From: Pseudomonadota bacterium | Lineage (GTDB): Bacteria; Pseudomonadota; Gammaproteobacteria; Steroidobacterales; Steroidobacteraceae | Assembly: GCA_021805275.1 (NCBI GenBank) | Contig: JAJZFQ010000110.1 | Span: 1-45,043 of the forward strand | Reading direction: 5' to 3' | DNA length: 45,043 bases | Shown: one piece after another, positions 34,277 through 45,043 of the stretch | Layout: each line of letters begins with the position of its first letter | How positions within the stretch are numbered: the stretch's first letter is position 1 | The notes under the pieces: generated by a model | Told to the model about the DNA's origin: nothing | What the model saw: the letters and a program-made list of their open reading frames with translations, nothing else | Databases searched by the model: none | Position numbers and translations under genes: made by a program

Positions 34277-36658
34277 TTATTCTCGAATACTTGCGTTGAA
34301 GCTCACGCGCAAATCTGCCACCACCGCAGCGACGAGACGGACCACGTCGTCATCGGTAAGCGTGCGAGAAAAATCCTGAAAAATCAAGCCTAAAGCGACG
34401 CTTTTTCGACCATCCTCGATCCCGGGGCCCCGGTAAACGTCGAAAACGCGGAGATCTCGCAACAGGCTCGATGCGACCAAGGCTACACGCTCGGCCAGCC
34501 GACTTAAAGGCACAGATTCATCCACTACGACCGCCAAGTCGCGCCTGACCTGGGGCTGGCGGGAAATCTCGCGATACACGGGCCGAACGAGCGCCAATCC
34601 GGTCCAATCGACCTCGAACAGCACCGGCGCGTGTACGAACTCCAAATCCCGCACCAGCGAGGGGTGCAGCTCCCCCAACCAACCGATGGCCTGCGTCCCA
34701 CGGAGCACGCGGGCCGCCCGCCCGGGGTGCAGACAGGAATGCGCCTGCGGCTCGAAGCGCACATCATGCGCGCCGACGGCTGCGAACAGCGCCTCGAGAT
34801 CGCCCTTCACGTCGAAGAAGTCCGACGGTTCGCTCATCGGTCGCGGCAGACCCCATTGCTCGGGCATGCGCGGCCCGCATGCAATCCCCGCGACCGCGTC
34901 GAGCTCGCGCGTCTCGCCGTCCAGCCGCTCGAACCGCGCGCCGTGCTCGAATAGGCGGATCCGCTCGCGCTGACGCCGCTGGTTCTCCAGCGCTGCGCGC
35001 AGCAGTCCGGGCCAGAGCGAGACGCGCATGACGGACAGGTCGCTCGCGATCGGGTTGGCGAGCGCAAGCACTGGCCTGTCCCCGAACAGCCGCTGCTGCA
35101 ACTGCGGGTCGACGAACGCATACGTCACCGCTTCCTGATAGCCGCGCATCGCCAGAACTTCGAGCACCGCCTGCTCGGAAGGAACGGCCTCGGGCAGTGG
35201 CCGGACCCGCTCGCAGGTCAGCGCATCCTGCTCCCCGATTGCCTCGTAGCCGACGATGCGTGCGACCTCCTCGATGAGGTCTGCTTCTAAAGTGATATCG
35301 AACCGGTGGGGAGGCGGCTCGACGCGCCAGCCCTCGGGCAGCGTCTCGAGGCGCATACCGAGCCCCCCGAGCACTGAGCGAACGCGAGCCTCGGGAATTT
35401 CCGCTCCGAGCAGGCGAGCGAGCTGTGCACGCCGCAGCATGACGGGCATCCGCGCCGGCAGGTGAGCGCGGGACTGGGCGAGACTGAGCGGGCCGGCAGA
35501 GCCACCCGCGACAGCCTGGATCAGCTCAACCGCGCGCGCCAGCGCACGCTCCTGACCGGCCGGGTCCACCCCACGCTCGAAGCGCTGGCTGGCATCGGTG
35601 GTCAGCCCCCAGCGCAGGGCCCGGCCGATGACCGCCTCCGGCGCGAAATACGCCACTTCAAGGAAGACGGCCGTGGTCTCAGGGCTGACGGCGGTGCGCG
35701 CACCACCCATGATGCCGGCAATACCTACCGGACCGGCCCCATCGGTAATCAAGAGCACGTCCGACTTCAGCTCCGCGGTGCGCCCATCGAGTAGCGTGAC
35801 CGACTCGCCGGCCTCGGCGAGGCGCACACGGATCTCGCCGTGCAGCTTCGTCAGGTCGTAGGCGTGCATCGGCTGACCCAGCTCGAGCATCACGTAGTTG
35901 GTGACGTCGACGACCGGGCTGATCGAACGTACGCCGGCGCGGCGCAGGCGCTCGCGCATCCAAATCGGCGTCGGCGCACGGTTGTTGATGCCGCGCACGA
36001 TGCAACCGGCGAACCGTGGGCAGGCGGCCGGCGCATCGAGATGCACAGTAACGGTATCCGCATGTGTCGCGGACACCGGGCGCGGGGCCGGTCCGCTCAG
36101 CGCCGCGCCGCTGAGTGCGGCGACTTCCCGCGCAATGCCGATGATCGACAGCGCGTCGCCGCGATTTGGCGTCACGTTCAAATCGAGGATGGCATCCTCG
36201 AGGTGCAGATAGTCCCGCAGCCGAGCGCCGACCGGCGCATCCGCCGGTAACTCGACGATGCCTTCGGAGTTCTCGCCAAGACCGAGTTCCTTCGCCGAGC
36301 AAAGCATGCCGGCGGACTCGACGCCGCGCAGCTTCGCGGCCTTGATCTTCAGCTCTCCGGGCAGCACCGCGCCCACCACCGCGACGGCGCTCCTCAGTCC
36401 GGCGCGCGCGTTGGCGGCCCCGCAGACGATCTGCAGCGGCTCGCCCTGACCGGCCGCGACGCGACAGACGCGCAGCTTATCGGCCTGGGGGTGTTTCTCG
36501 GCCGAGAGGATCTCCCCGATCACGACGCCGCTGAACGCCGGCGCGGCCGGCTCGACCGACTCGAGTTCCAGTCCCGCCAGAGTCAGGCGCTCCCCGAGGC
36601 GCCGGGCATCCCACGGCACGGCAATCCAGTCGGTCAACCAAGAATACGGAACCTTCAT
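34277..36658 (-). CDS. pheT: Phenylalanyl-tRNA synthetase beta subunit
   Basis: 793 residues, the usual length of the bacterial beta chain. The order of domains is visible: N-terminal MKVPYSWLTDW, a tRNA-binding OB fold at about 40-150 (VVIGEILSAEKHPQADKLRV, IVCGAANARAG), the B3/B4 editing region, B5 with HRFDITLEADLIEEVARI, and a C-terminal anticodon-binding FDX-ACB domain starting near 700 (SRQPQVRRDLAVVVDESVPL, GLIFQDFSRTLTDDDV). It works as (alpha-beta)2 with PheS to charge tRNA-Phe. The ATG is 4 bases after the pheS stop, so the chains are co-translated. Confidence 0.98.
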   Translation of the reverse strand: MKVPYSWLTDWIAVPWDARRLGERLTLAGLELESVEPAAPAFSGVVIGEILSAEKHPQADKLRVCRVAAGQGEPLQIVCGAANARAGLRSAVAVVGAVLPGELKIKAAKLRGVESAGMLCSAKELGLGENSEGIVELPADAPVGARLRDYLHLEDAILDLNVTPNRGDALSIIGIAREVAALSGAALSGPAPRPVSATHADTVTVHLDAPAACPRFAGCIVRGINNRAPTPIWMRERLRRAGVRSISPVVDVTNYVMLELGQPMHAYDLTKLHGEIRVRLAEAGESVTLLDGRTAELKSDVLLITDGAGPVGIAGIMGGARTAVSPETTAVFLEVAYFAPEAVIGRALRWGLTTDASQRFERGVDPAGQERALARAVELIQAVAGGSAGPLSLAQSRAHLPARMPVMLRRAQLARLLGAEIPEARVRSVLGGLGMRLETLPEGWRVEPPPHRFDITLEADLIEEVARIVGYEAIGEQDALTCERVRPLPEAVPSEQAVLEVLAMRGYQEAVTYAFVDPQLQQRLFGDRPVLALANPIASDLSVMRVSLWPGLLRAALENQRRQRERIRLFEHGARFERLDGETRELDAVAGIACGPRMPEQWGLPRPMSEPSDFFDVKGDLEALFAAVGAHDVRFEPQAHSCLHPGRAARVLRGTQAIGWLGELHPSLVRDLEFVHAPVLFEVDWTGLALVRPVYREISRQPQVRRDLAVVVDESVPLSRLAERVALVASSLLRDLRVFDVYRGPGIEDGRKSVALGLIFQDFSRTLTDDDVVRLVAAVVADLRVSFNASIRE

Positions 36659-36662
36659 GGTG

Positions 36663-37706
<1,044 letters not shown>

Positions 37707-38069
37707 TCAGGCGGCGACCAGTGCGGCTTTGGCCTGCTCGGCGATGGCGCCGAACGCGGCCGCATCATGCACGGCGAGATCGGCGAGCACCTTGCGGTCG
37801 ACTTCGATGCCGGCCTTCAACAGACCGTTGATCAGCCGGCTGTAGGACAGCCCATGCACGCGGGCGGCGGCGTTGATGCGCGCGATCCACAGAGCGCGGA
37901 ACTCACGCTTCTTCTGCCGACGGTCGCGGTAGGCGTACTGCCCGGCTTTGATGACCGCCTGCTTGGCGGTGCGGTAGACCTTGCGCCGAGCGTTGTAGTA
38001 GCCCTTCGCCTTGCCCAGAACTTTCTTGTGACGGCGCCCGGCCGTCACGCCACGCTTGACTCTTGCCAT
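37707..38069 (-). CDS. rplT: 50S ribosomal protein L20
   Basis: 120 residues, basic throughout, beginning [20 protein letters not shown]. The C-terminal domain with [20 protein letters not shown] and [12 protein letters not shown] is complete. L20 is essential for early 50S assembly and represses translation of its own operon in E. coli and Bacillus. It follows rpmI by 18 bases. Confidence 0.98.
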   Translation of the reverse strand: MARVKRGVTAGRRHKKVLGKAKGYYNARRKVYRTAKQAVIKAGQYAYRDRRQKKREFRALWIARINAAARVHGLSYSRLINGLLKAGIEVDRKVLADLAVHDAAAFGAIAEQAKAALVAA

Positions 38070-38087
38070 CTCGAACCTCGCTCGGAG

Positions 38088-38291
38088 TTACTTGTGGTAG
38101 GGAAGGAGCTGCACGAGCCGACCGACATCGGCCTCGTGAACGAGGCTCGTTCCGCCCGAGCGGGCGTGGCGCTTGACCTTCGGGTCCTTGTGCCCGAGGT
38201 TGTGGCGTCGCTTGGAGGCGTACCGCTTAAAGCCCTTCGCCGTTTTGCGAAAGCGCTTGGCAGCAGCCCGGTTGGTTTTCAACTTAGGCAT
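38088..38291 (-). CDS. rpmI: 50S ribosomal protein L35
   Basis: 67 residues, beginning MPKLKTNRAAAKRFRKTAKG and ending with LVQLLPYHK, the standard small basic L35. A GGAG site is 7 bases upstream of the ATG. A GC hairpin (CCGCCG/CGGCGG, 38365-38381) in the gap after infC may belong to an L20 control site, as known in E. coli, but this was not modelled. Confidence 0.97.
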   Translation of the reverse strand: MPKLKTNRAAAKRFRKTAKGFKRYASKRRHNLGHKDPKVKRHARSGGTSLVHEADVGRLVQLLPYHK

Positions 38292-38388
38292 ATCAACTCC
38301 TCAACAATGACTATAGCCCCGGTCGCTAGGCACCTTGCGGCACCCGCTACGGGCGAACGATCCACCGCCGTCCGTCGGCGGCTGACCG

Positions 38389-38910
38389 TTACTTTTTCTT
38401 GGGTCCGAACACCATGACCATCTGGCGACCCTCCATGAGCGGGTTCTGCTCGACCACGCCGTACTCGGCGAGATCGCCCACCACCCGATCGAGGAGCTTG
38501 CGCCCGATGTCCTGGTGCACCATCTCCCGGCCGCGGAACCTCAGGGTTACCTTGGCCTTGTCACCCTCGGTGAGGAAGCGGACGAGATTACGCAGTTTGA
38601 TCTGGTAATCGGCCTCTCCCGTACCGGGACGAAACTTCACTTCCTTGACCTGGATCTGCTTCTGCTTGCGCTTCGCCGAATGGGCCTTCTTGTTCTGTTC
38701 GAACAAGAATTTGCCGTAATCCATGATGCGCACGACCGGTGGCTGCGCCGTCGGCGAAACCTCCACCAGATCCAGCTCCGAACTGGTCGCCATCTGCAAC
38801 GCCTCGGCGCGGGACATCACTCCCGCCTGCGACCCATCGGCCGCGATCACGCGCAGTTGCGGCGCATTGATCTCCTCGTTGCGCCGGACGCGCTTGGTTA
38901 CACTGGCTAT
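38389..38910 (-). CDS. infC: Translation initiation factor IF-3, ATA start codon
   Basis: The full protein is 173 residues if begun at the ATA at 38910. It then opens (M)[20 protein letters not shown], the normal IF-3 N-terminus, and continues through the N-domain, linker [19 protein letters not shown] and C-domain to [10 protein letters not shown]. The first ATG/GTG-type starts lie well inside the conserved N-domain. A GGAGG site in the end of thrS is 8 bases before the ATA, and the in-frame thrS stop lies just 3 bases upstream of it, so no earlier start exists. IF-3 rejects non-AUG/GUG/UUG starts, and infC genes use AUU or similar codons for feedback control; AUA is a rarer choice. Confidence 0.95.
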   Translation of the reverse strand: MASVTKRVRRNEEINAPQLRVIAADGSQAGVMSRAEALQMATSSELDLVEVSPTAQPPVVRIMDYGKFLFEQNKKAHSAKRKQKQIQVKEVKFRPGTGEADYQIKLRNLVRFLTEGDKAKVTLRFRGREMVHQDIGRKLLDRVVGDLAEYGVVEQNPLMEGRQMVMVFGPKKK

Positions 38911-38913
38911 GCG

Positions 38914-40842
38914 TCAATCCTCCAAAGTACGGCGCCCACGGCTCTCGGCCTCGATGCGGAGCCGTTCGCTGAACGTCTCCACACTCATCGTGCCGAGGTC
39001 CTTGCCGTTTCGGGTGCGCACTGACAAGAGACTCGCGGCCACTTCCTTGTCGCCCGCGACCAATAAATACGGAACACGCTGTAGCGTGTGCTCGCGAATC
39101 TTAAAGCCCACTTTCTCATTACGCAAGTCGGCTTCGACCCGAAGATGCTGATTTTTCAGGAAATCCGTTACGGAACGTACGTAATCGGCCTGCCGGTCCG
39201 TAATGCTCATCACCACCGCCTGCACCGGGGCGAGCCACACCGGCAGCCGGCCGGCATGGTGCTCGAGCAGGATGGCAAAGAAGCGCTCCAGGGAGCCGAA
39301 AATCGCCCGGTGCAGCATGACCGGGGTGCGCTTGGTGCTCGTATCGTCTATGTAATAGGCGCCGAGGCGGCCCGGGAGGTTCAGATCAACCTGCACCGTG
39401 CCGCACTGCCAGTCCCGGCCGATGGCATCGCGCAGCACGAACTCGAGCTTCGGTCCGTAAAAGGCGCCCTCCCCCGGGTTCAGGATGTAGTCGATCCCGG
39501 CGGCCTTGGAAGCGGCCTTCAGGGCCTGCTCGGCCCGATCCCAGACCTCGTCCGCCCCGACGCGCTTCGGCGGCCGATCGGCGAACTTGATGCGCACGTC
39601 CTCGAAGCCGAAATCGCGGTAAATGTCGAGGATCAGCCGCGTCACCGCCACGCACTCCGCGGTGATCTGCTCCTCAGTAATAAAGATATGGGCATCGTCC
39701 TGGGTGAAGGCGCGCACCCGCATCAGCCCATGCAGCGCCCCGGAGGGCTCGTAGCGGTGCACCTTGCCGAACTCCGAGAGGCGTACCGGCAGATCCCGGT
39801 AGCTCCTCAGCCCGTGCTTGAAGATCTGGATGTGCCCCGGACAGTTCATCGGCTTGATCGCATACAGCCGCTCATCGGGCGTCTGCGTGAGAAACATGTT
39901 CTCGCCGAACTTCTCCAGGTGCCCCGACTGCTTCCAGAGCGCCGCATCCATCAGCTCCGGGGCATTCACCTCCTGGTAGCCGGCAGCCTGCTGGCGCTCG
40001 CGCATGTACTGGATCAGGTTCTGAAAGACGCTCCAGCCCTTGGGATGCCAGAAGACCGCCCCGGGGGCCTCCTCCTGCAGGTGGAATAGGTCGAGTTCCT
40101 TGCCGATGCGCCGGTGATCGCGCTTTTCGGCCTCCTCGAGGCGGTGCAGGTAGTCCTCGAGCTGCTTTTTGTCCGGCCAAGCCGTCCCGTAGATGCGCTG
40201 CAGCATCTCGTTGCGCGAGTCGCCACGCCAATAGGCGCCAGCCACCTTGGTCAACTTGAAGGCCTTGAGCTTGCCGGTCGAGGGCACGTGTGGCCCGCGA
40301 CACAGATCAACCCAGTCGCCCTGCCCGTAAAGGCTGATCGGTTCGTTGGCCGGGATGGCCGCGATGATCTCGGCCTTGTAGTGCTCGCCGAGACCCTTGA
40401 AGAAGGCCACCGCCTCATCGCGCGGCAGCACCCGGCGGGTAACGGTCTGGTCGGCTTTGGCGAGCTCGGCCATGCGCGTCTCGATGGCCGCGAGGTCCTC
40501 CGGTGTGAAGGGCCGCTGGTAGGCAAAATCGTAGTAGAAGCCGTCCTCGATGACCGGTCCGATGGTGACCTGGGCCTCGGGGAACAGCTGCTTGACCGCC
40601 TGGGCGAGCAGGTGCGCAGTCGAGTGACGGATGACCTCGAGCCCGGCCGGGTCCTTCTCGGTCACGATGGCGAGCGTCGCATCGTGATCGATCACCTCAG
40701 AGGTGTCGACCAGCTTGCCGTCGAGCCGGCCGGCGAGCGCCGCCTTGCGCAGCCCCGCGCCAATGGCGCCGGCCACTTCGTCCACCGTCACCGGATGATC
40801 GAAGCGGCGCTCACTGCCATCGGGCAATGTGACCACGGGCAT
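38914..40842 (-). CDS. thrS: Threonyl-tRNA synthetase
   Basis: 642 residues from the ATG at 40842, equal to E. coli ThrRS; a start 10 codons upstream lacks the conserved opening [25 protein letters not shown] lies 7 bases before the chosen ATG. Domains are TGS (1-62), the editing domain with the [15 protein letters not shown] zinc-like motif near 72-90, the class-II catalytic core with [10 protein letters not shown], and [12 protein letters not shown], then the C-terminal anticodon domain from about 535 ([20 protein letters not shown]). It charges tRNA-Thr. It heads the infC-rpmI-rplT-pheST block, 79 bases after tRNA-Val on the same strand. Confidence 0.98.
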   Translation of the reverse strand: MPVVTLPDGSERRFDHPVTVDEVAGAIGAGLRKAALAGRLDGKLVDTSEVIDHDATLAIVTEKDPAGLEVIRHSTAHLLAQAVKQLFPEAQVTIGPVIEDGFYYDFAYQRPFTPEDLAAIETRMAELAKADQTVTRRVLPRDEAVAFFKGLGEHYKAEIIAAIPANEPISLYGQGDWVDLCRGPHVPSTGKLKAFKLTKVAGAYWRGDSRNEMLQRIYGTAWPDKKQLEDYLHRLEEAEKRDHRRIGKELDLFHLQEEAPGAVFWHPKGWSVFQNLIQYMRERQQAAGYQEVNAPELMDAALWKQSGHLEKFGENMFLTQTPDERLYAIKPMNCPGHIQIFKHGLRSYRDLPVRLSEFGKVHRYEPSGALHGLMRVRAFTQDDAHIFITEEQITAECVAVTRLILDIYRDFGFEDVRIKFADRPPKRVGADEVWDRAEQALKAASKAAGIDYILNPGEGAFYGPKLEFVLRDAIGRDWQCGTVQVDLNLPGRLGAYYIDDTSTKRTPVMLHRAIFGSLERFFAILLEHHAGRLPVWLAPVQAVVMSITDRQADYVRSVTDFLKNQHLRVEADLRNEKVGFKIREHTLQRVPYLLVAGDKEVAASLLSVRTRNGKDLGTMSVETFSERLRIEAESRGRRTLED

Positions 40843-40921
40843 GTCGATGCTCTCCCGATCGGACTCCGCCACACAACGCCCGACGCTTCCGGTCTGAACC
40901 GGAAGCGTCCGCCGTCGAAAC

Positions 40922-40996
40922 TGGTAGGCGCGAGTGGGATCGAACCACCGACCACCACCATGTCAAGGTGGTGCTCTACCACTGAGCTACGCGCCT
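40922..40996 (-). tRNA. tRNA-Val (anticodon GAC)
   Basis: 75 bases with encoded CCA. The acceptor stem is AGGCGCG/CGCGCCT, the D-loop is AGCTCAGTGGTAGAGC, the anticodon stem CCACC/GGTGG holds TTGACAT (anticodon GAC), and the T-loop is GTTCGATCC. It is upstream of thrS and probably part of its transcript. Confidence 0.95.
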
Positions 40997-40999
40997 GAA

Positions 41000-41017
41000 C
41001 TCAGGATTCGCCCTGAG
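41000..41017. other. Small hairpin just upstream of tRNA-Val
   Basis: CTCAGG and CCTGAG pair over 6 bases around a 6-base loop, 4 bases before the mature tRNA 5' end, so it would be part of the tRNA precursor leader. Confidence 0.4.
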
Positions 41018-41028
41018 GAGGGCCGCGA

Positions 41029-41057
41029 ACGATACAAGAGCGGCGCGGGACGCGCAA
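41029..41057 (-). promoter_or_regulatory. Candidate sigma-70 promoter for tRNA-Val and thrS block
   Basis: On the minus strand TTGCGC and TATCGT are spaced by 17 bases, followed by a GC-rich discriminator, as is usual for growth-rate-controlled tRNA promoters. The match is 4 of 6 at each box, so this is a modest call. Confidence 0.35.
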
Positions 41058-41100
41058 GCTAACCCAAGCCATTCCAAGAACTTACGGCACCCCGTCTGGC

Positions 41101-43125
<2,025 letters not shown>

Positions 43126-43229
43126 TCGCAGCCTATCCTCATCGCTTTGTGGTTTCGCCGGATGGTGGCGATCACGCCGATGGCTTAATATACCGATGCC
43201 AGTTGCTCTGGCGCATCACAGGATTCCCC

Positions 43230-44435
43230 GTGACCCTAACCGTTTCGCGGCGCGTTCAACGCGTCAAGCCCTCGCCGACGCTGAATGTCTCCGCCCGTGC
43301 GGCGCGCCTGCGGGCCGAGGGCCGGGATGTGATCAGCCTCGGTGCCGGCGAGCCGGACTTCGACACGCCCACGCTCATTGCGCAGGGCGGGATCGAGGCC
43401 ATCGAGAAAGGGCTTACGCGCTACACGCATGTCGAGGGCACCAACGAGCTGAAGGATGCCATCATCGCGAAGTTCGCGCGCGACAATGCCATCCAGTACG
43501 AGCGCTCGCAGATCCTGGTTACCAGTGGTGCCAAGCAGGCGATTTACAACCTGTGCATGGCCGTTCTCGACAAGGACGACGAGGTCATCATCCCGGCGCC
43601 CTACTGGGTCTCATATCCGGACATGGTGCTGCTCGCGGACGGCCAGCCCGTCATCCTCACCACAACCGCCGCCCAAGGCTACAAAATCACCCCGCGGCAG
43701 CTGGCGGCCGCCATCACCCCGAAGACCCGCCTGGTGCTGCTGAACAGCCCGTGCAACCCCACCGGCGCGGCCTATACACGCGCGGAGCTGCGCGCCCTCG
43801 GGGAGGTGCTGATCGATCAGCCGCGCATCGTCATCGGCACCGATGACATGTACGAGAAGATATACTGGGGCACAGAGCCCTTCTGCAGCCTGCTCACCGC
43901 GGTACCGGAGCTGCACAGCCGGACGGTCACCATCAACGGCGTCTCCAAGTCCTACGCCATGACGGGCTGGCGAATCGGCTACTGCGGCGCACCGAAGGAG
44001 CTGGTGTTCGCCATGGCGACCATTCAGGGTCAGTCGACCTCGAATGCCTGCAGCATCTCCCAGCACGCCGCGGCGGTGGCCTTGAACGGCGAGCAGAGCG
44101 CCGTTGCCCGCATGAATGAGGCGTTCAGGGCGCGGCACGACTACGTGGTCGCGGCGCTGAACGCCCTACCGGGGGTAAGCTGCCTGCCCGGCGCCGGCAC
44201 GTTTTATGCGTTCGCGGACGTCTCGCAGGCCATGAGCGCGATGGGCTGCGCCTCGGACACCGATTTCGCCGAGGTGCTCCTCACCGAGGGCGAGGTCGCC
44301 GTGGTGCCGGGCTCGGCCTTCGGGGCCCCGGGACACATCCGGCTGTCCTTCGCCTGCAGCCTGGAGACCCTGAAGAAAGCCATGGAGCGCATCGGCACGG
44401 TCCTGGCCAAGCGGAGCGCCGCCCGCGGCGGGTGA
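43230..44435 (+). CDS. Class-I aspartate/aromatic-type aminotransferase
   Basis: From the GTG at 43230 the protein has 401 residues, starting MTLTVSRRVQRVKPSPTLNV, the normal opening for the bacterial 1-gamma/1-beta aspartate aminotransferase group (AatA/AspC type). Motifs are ISLGAGEPDFDTP (35-47), TSGAKQAIYNL (98-108), LNSPCNPTGAAY with Asn176, DDMYEKIYW, and SKSYAMTGWRIGYCG with the PLP lysine at 240. GHIRLSFACS near the end holds the substrate-carboxylate arginine. It converts aspartate and 2-oxoglutarate to oxaloacetate and glutamate; prephenate activity has been seen in some members. The preceding in-frame codons are unconserved. The DUF2784 gene starts 4 bases after its stop. Confidence 0.92.
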   Translation: MTLTVSRRVQRVKPSPTLNVSARAARLRAEGRDVISLGAGEPDFDTPTLIAQGGIEAIEKGLTRYTHVEGTNELKDAIIAKFARDNAIQYERSQILVTSGAKQAIYNLCMAVLDKDDEVIIPAPYWVSYPDMVLLADGQPVILTTTAAQGYKITPRQLAAAITPKTRLVLLNSPCNPTGAAYTRAELRALGEVLIDQPRIVIGTDDMYEKIYWGTEPFCSLLTAVPELHSRTVTINGVSKSYAMTGWRIGYCGAPKELVFAMATIQGQSTSNACSISQHAAAVALNGEQSAVARMNEAFRARHDYVVAALNALPGVSCLPGAGTFYAFADVSQAMSAMGCASDTDFAEVLLTEGEVAVVPGSAFGAPGHIRLSFACSLETLKKAMERIGTVLAKRSAARGG

Positions 44436-44439
44436 GAGC

Positions 44440-44832
44440 ATGATCTGGCGGGCGCTGGCGGACGGACTGGTCGTCGTACACCTGGCCTTCGTAGCGTTCG
44501 TGATCGTCGGCGGCTTTCTCGCCTGGCGCTGGCCTCGGACCGTCTTCGGGCACCTTCCGGCCCTGCTCTGGGGGCTCTGGGTCGAAGCCTCCGGCCAGAT
44601 CTGCCCGCTCACTTTCCTTGAGAATCAGCTGCGCCACCTCGCAGGTGATGCCGGCTACCGGGGTGGGTTCCTGGATCACTACGTGCTGTCCATCCTGTAC
44701 CCACCCGGGCTCACCCGGACCGACCAGTGGATCCTCGGCGCTCTGCTGCTGGCGCTGAACGGGCTCGCCTACGGTCGGTTGCTGGCCCGGCGCCGTGCCC
44801 GCGCGCTCGGCGGCCCGCAGGCCCGGGGGTAA
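44440..44832 (+). CDS. DUF2784-family small membrane protein
   Basis: A 130-residue protein with three or four hydrophobic helices (about 8-28, 36-52, 95-112). The family pattern is seen in LVVVHLAFVAFVIVGGFLAW, then WVEASGQICPLTFLENQLR and a conserved YPPGLTR after LDHYVLSILY. DUF2784 proteins are inner-membrane proteins of unknown role. It starts 4 bases after the aminotransferase stop and so is probably co-transcribed, but no functional link is known. Confidence 0.88.
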   Translation: MIWRALADGLVVVHLAFVAFVIVGGFLAWRWPRTVFGHLPALLWGLWVEASGQICPLTFLENQLRHLAGDAGYRGGFLDHYVLSILYPPGLTRTDQWILGALLLALNGLAYGRLLARRRARALGGPQARG

Positions 44833-44902
44833 GCATTCCGCTGCGGCCCGTCCGCCGCTGGGCGCCGCCGACGATCGCCTCGAAAATCTTGCTCAGGGTT
44901 TC

Positions 44903-44932
44903 TTGACGAGCGCTGGGTGTGCACCGCAGAAT
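44903..44932 (+). promoter_or_regulatory. Candidate sigma-70 promoter of tRNA-Asn
   Basis: TTGACG at 44903-44908 and CAGAAT at 44927-44932 are spaced by 18 bases. The predicted start near 44939-44941 coincides with a hairpin and is about 25 bases before the mature tRNA. Confidence 0.45.
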
Positions 44933-44940
44933 TCGCCGCC

Positions 44941-44959
44941 TTTCGCGGATCCCGCGAAA
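44941..44959. other. Leader hairpin before tRNA-Asn
   Basis: TTTCGCGG and CCGCGAAA pair perfectly over 8 bases around a 3-base loop. It ends 5 bases before the tRNA start and would be in the precursor 5' leader. Confidence 0.5.
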
Positions 44960-44964
44960 CCGGT

Positions 44965-45040
44965 TCCCCGGTAGCTCAGTTGGTAGAGCGTCGGACTGTT
45001 AATCCGTTGGTCGTTGGTTCGAGTCCAACCCGGGGAGCCA
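44965..45040 (+). tRNA. tRNA-Asn (anticodon GTT)
   Basis: 76 bases with encoded CCA. The acceptor stem is TCCCCGG/CCGGGGA with discriminator G. The D-arm is GCTCAGTTGGTAGAGC, the anticodon loop CTGTTAA has GTT, and the T-arm is GTTGGTTCGAGTCCAAC. Confidence 0.95.
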
Positions 45041-45043
45041 ATA

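Noticed and set aside
43126..43229. Possible LexA box before uvrB
   Set aside because: No CTGT-N8-ACAG arrangement was found in the gap on either strand.

Overview
The window is high-GC DNA from a Gammaproteobacterium. The evidence is the conserved block thrS-infC-rpmI-rplT-pheS-pheT-ihfA-merR-tRNA-Pro, together with TonB-dependent receptors and a PEP-CTERM protein. The many TonB/TPR-sulfotransferase genes and the catabolic content would suit the Steroidobacter/Nevskia side of the class, but that placement is a guess.

Layout. The left three quarters (1 to about 33.4 kb) is accessory and catabolic. It runs as follows: the start of a BlaI-type repressor cut by the window edge; a TonB-dependent receptor behind a TPR-sulfotransferase; an arginine-related cluster (DDAH-type hydrolase, AdiC-like permease, NADP oxidoreductase, AruI-like 2-ketoarginine decarboxylase, AruH-like arginine:pyruvate transaminase, CAT-type permease); a sterol-desaturase-family enzyme with a small membrane-anchored partner; a second TPR-sulfotransferase beside an internally deleted TonB-receptor minigene; a tightly coupled five-gene operon (class-III aminotransferase, P5C-dehydrogenase-type aldehyde dehydrogenase, two-subunit CoA-transferase, second class-III aminotransferase) diverging from an IclR regulator; a MarC protein; an eroded IS4-family transposase; and a PEP-CTERM secreted protein preceded by a consensus sigma-54 promoter and followed by two coupled TPR-sulfotransferases. 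An IS3 transposase stub closes the region.

The right quarter (33.4-45 kb) is core genome: tRNA-Pro(GGG), the translation/IHF block with infC starting at an ATA codon, tRNA-Val(GAC), uvrB, a class-I aspartate-type aminotransferase, a DUF2784 protein and tRNA-Asn(GTT).

How the parts may work together. Four TPR-sulfotransferases within 30 kb share a PAPS-binding P-loop-like motif and a C-terminal QVR-P-(I/L)-(Y/F)...WRHY signature. Two lie beside TonB-receptor genes and two beside a PEP-CTERM gene. The most interesting reading is that they sulfate surface or secreted partners, with the PEP-CTERM unit under RpoN control. This is inference. The arginine cluster holds the first two steps of the arginine transaminase route and a methylarginine hydrolase, but no guanidinobutyrase is visible. 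The five-gene operon could take up an omega-amino acid such as GABA produced further down that route.
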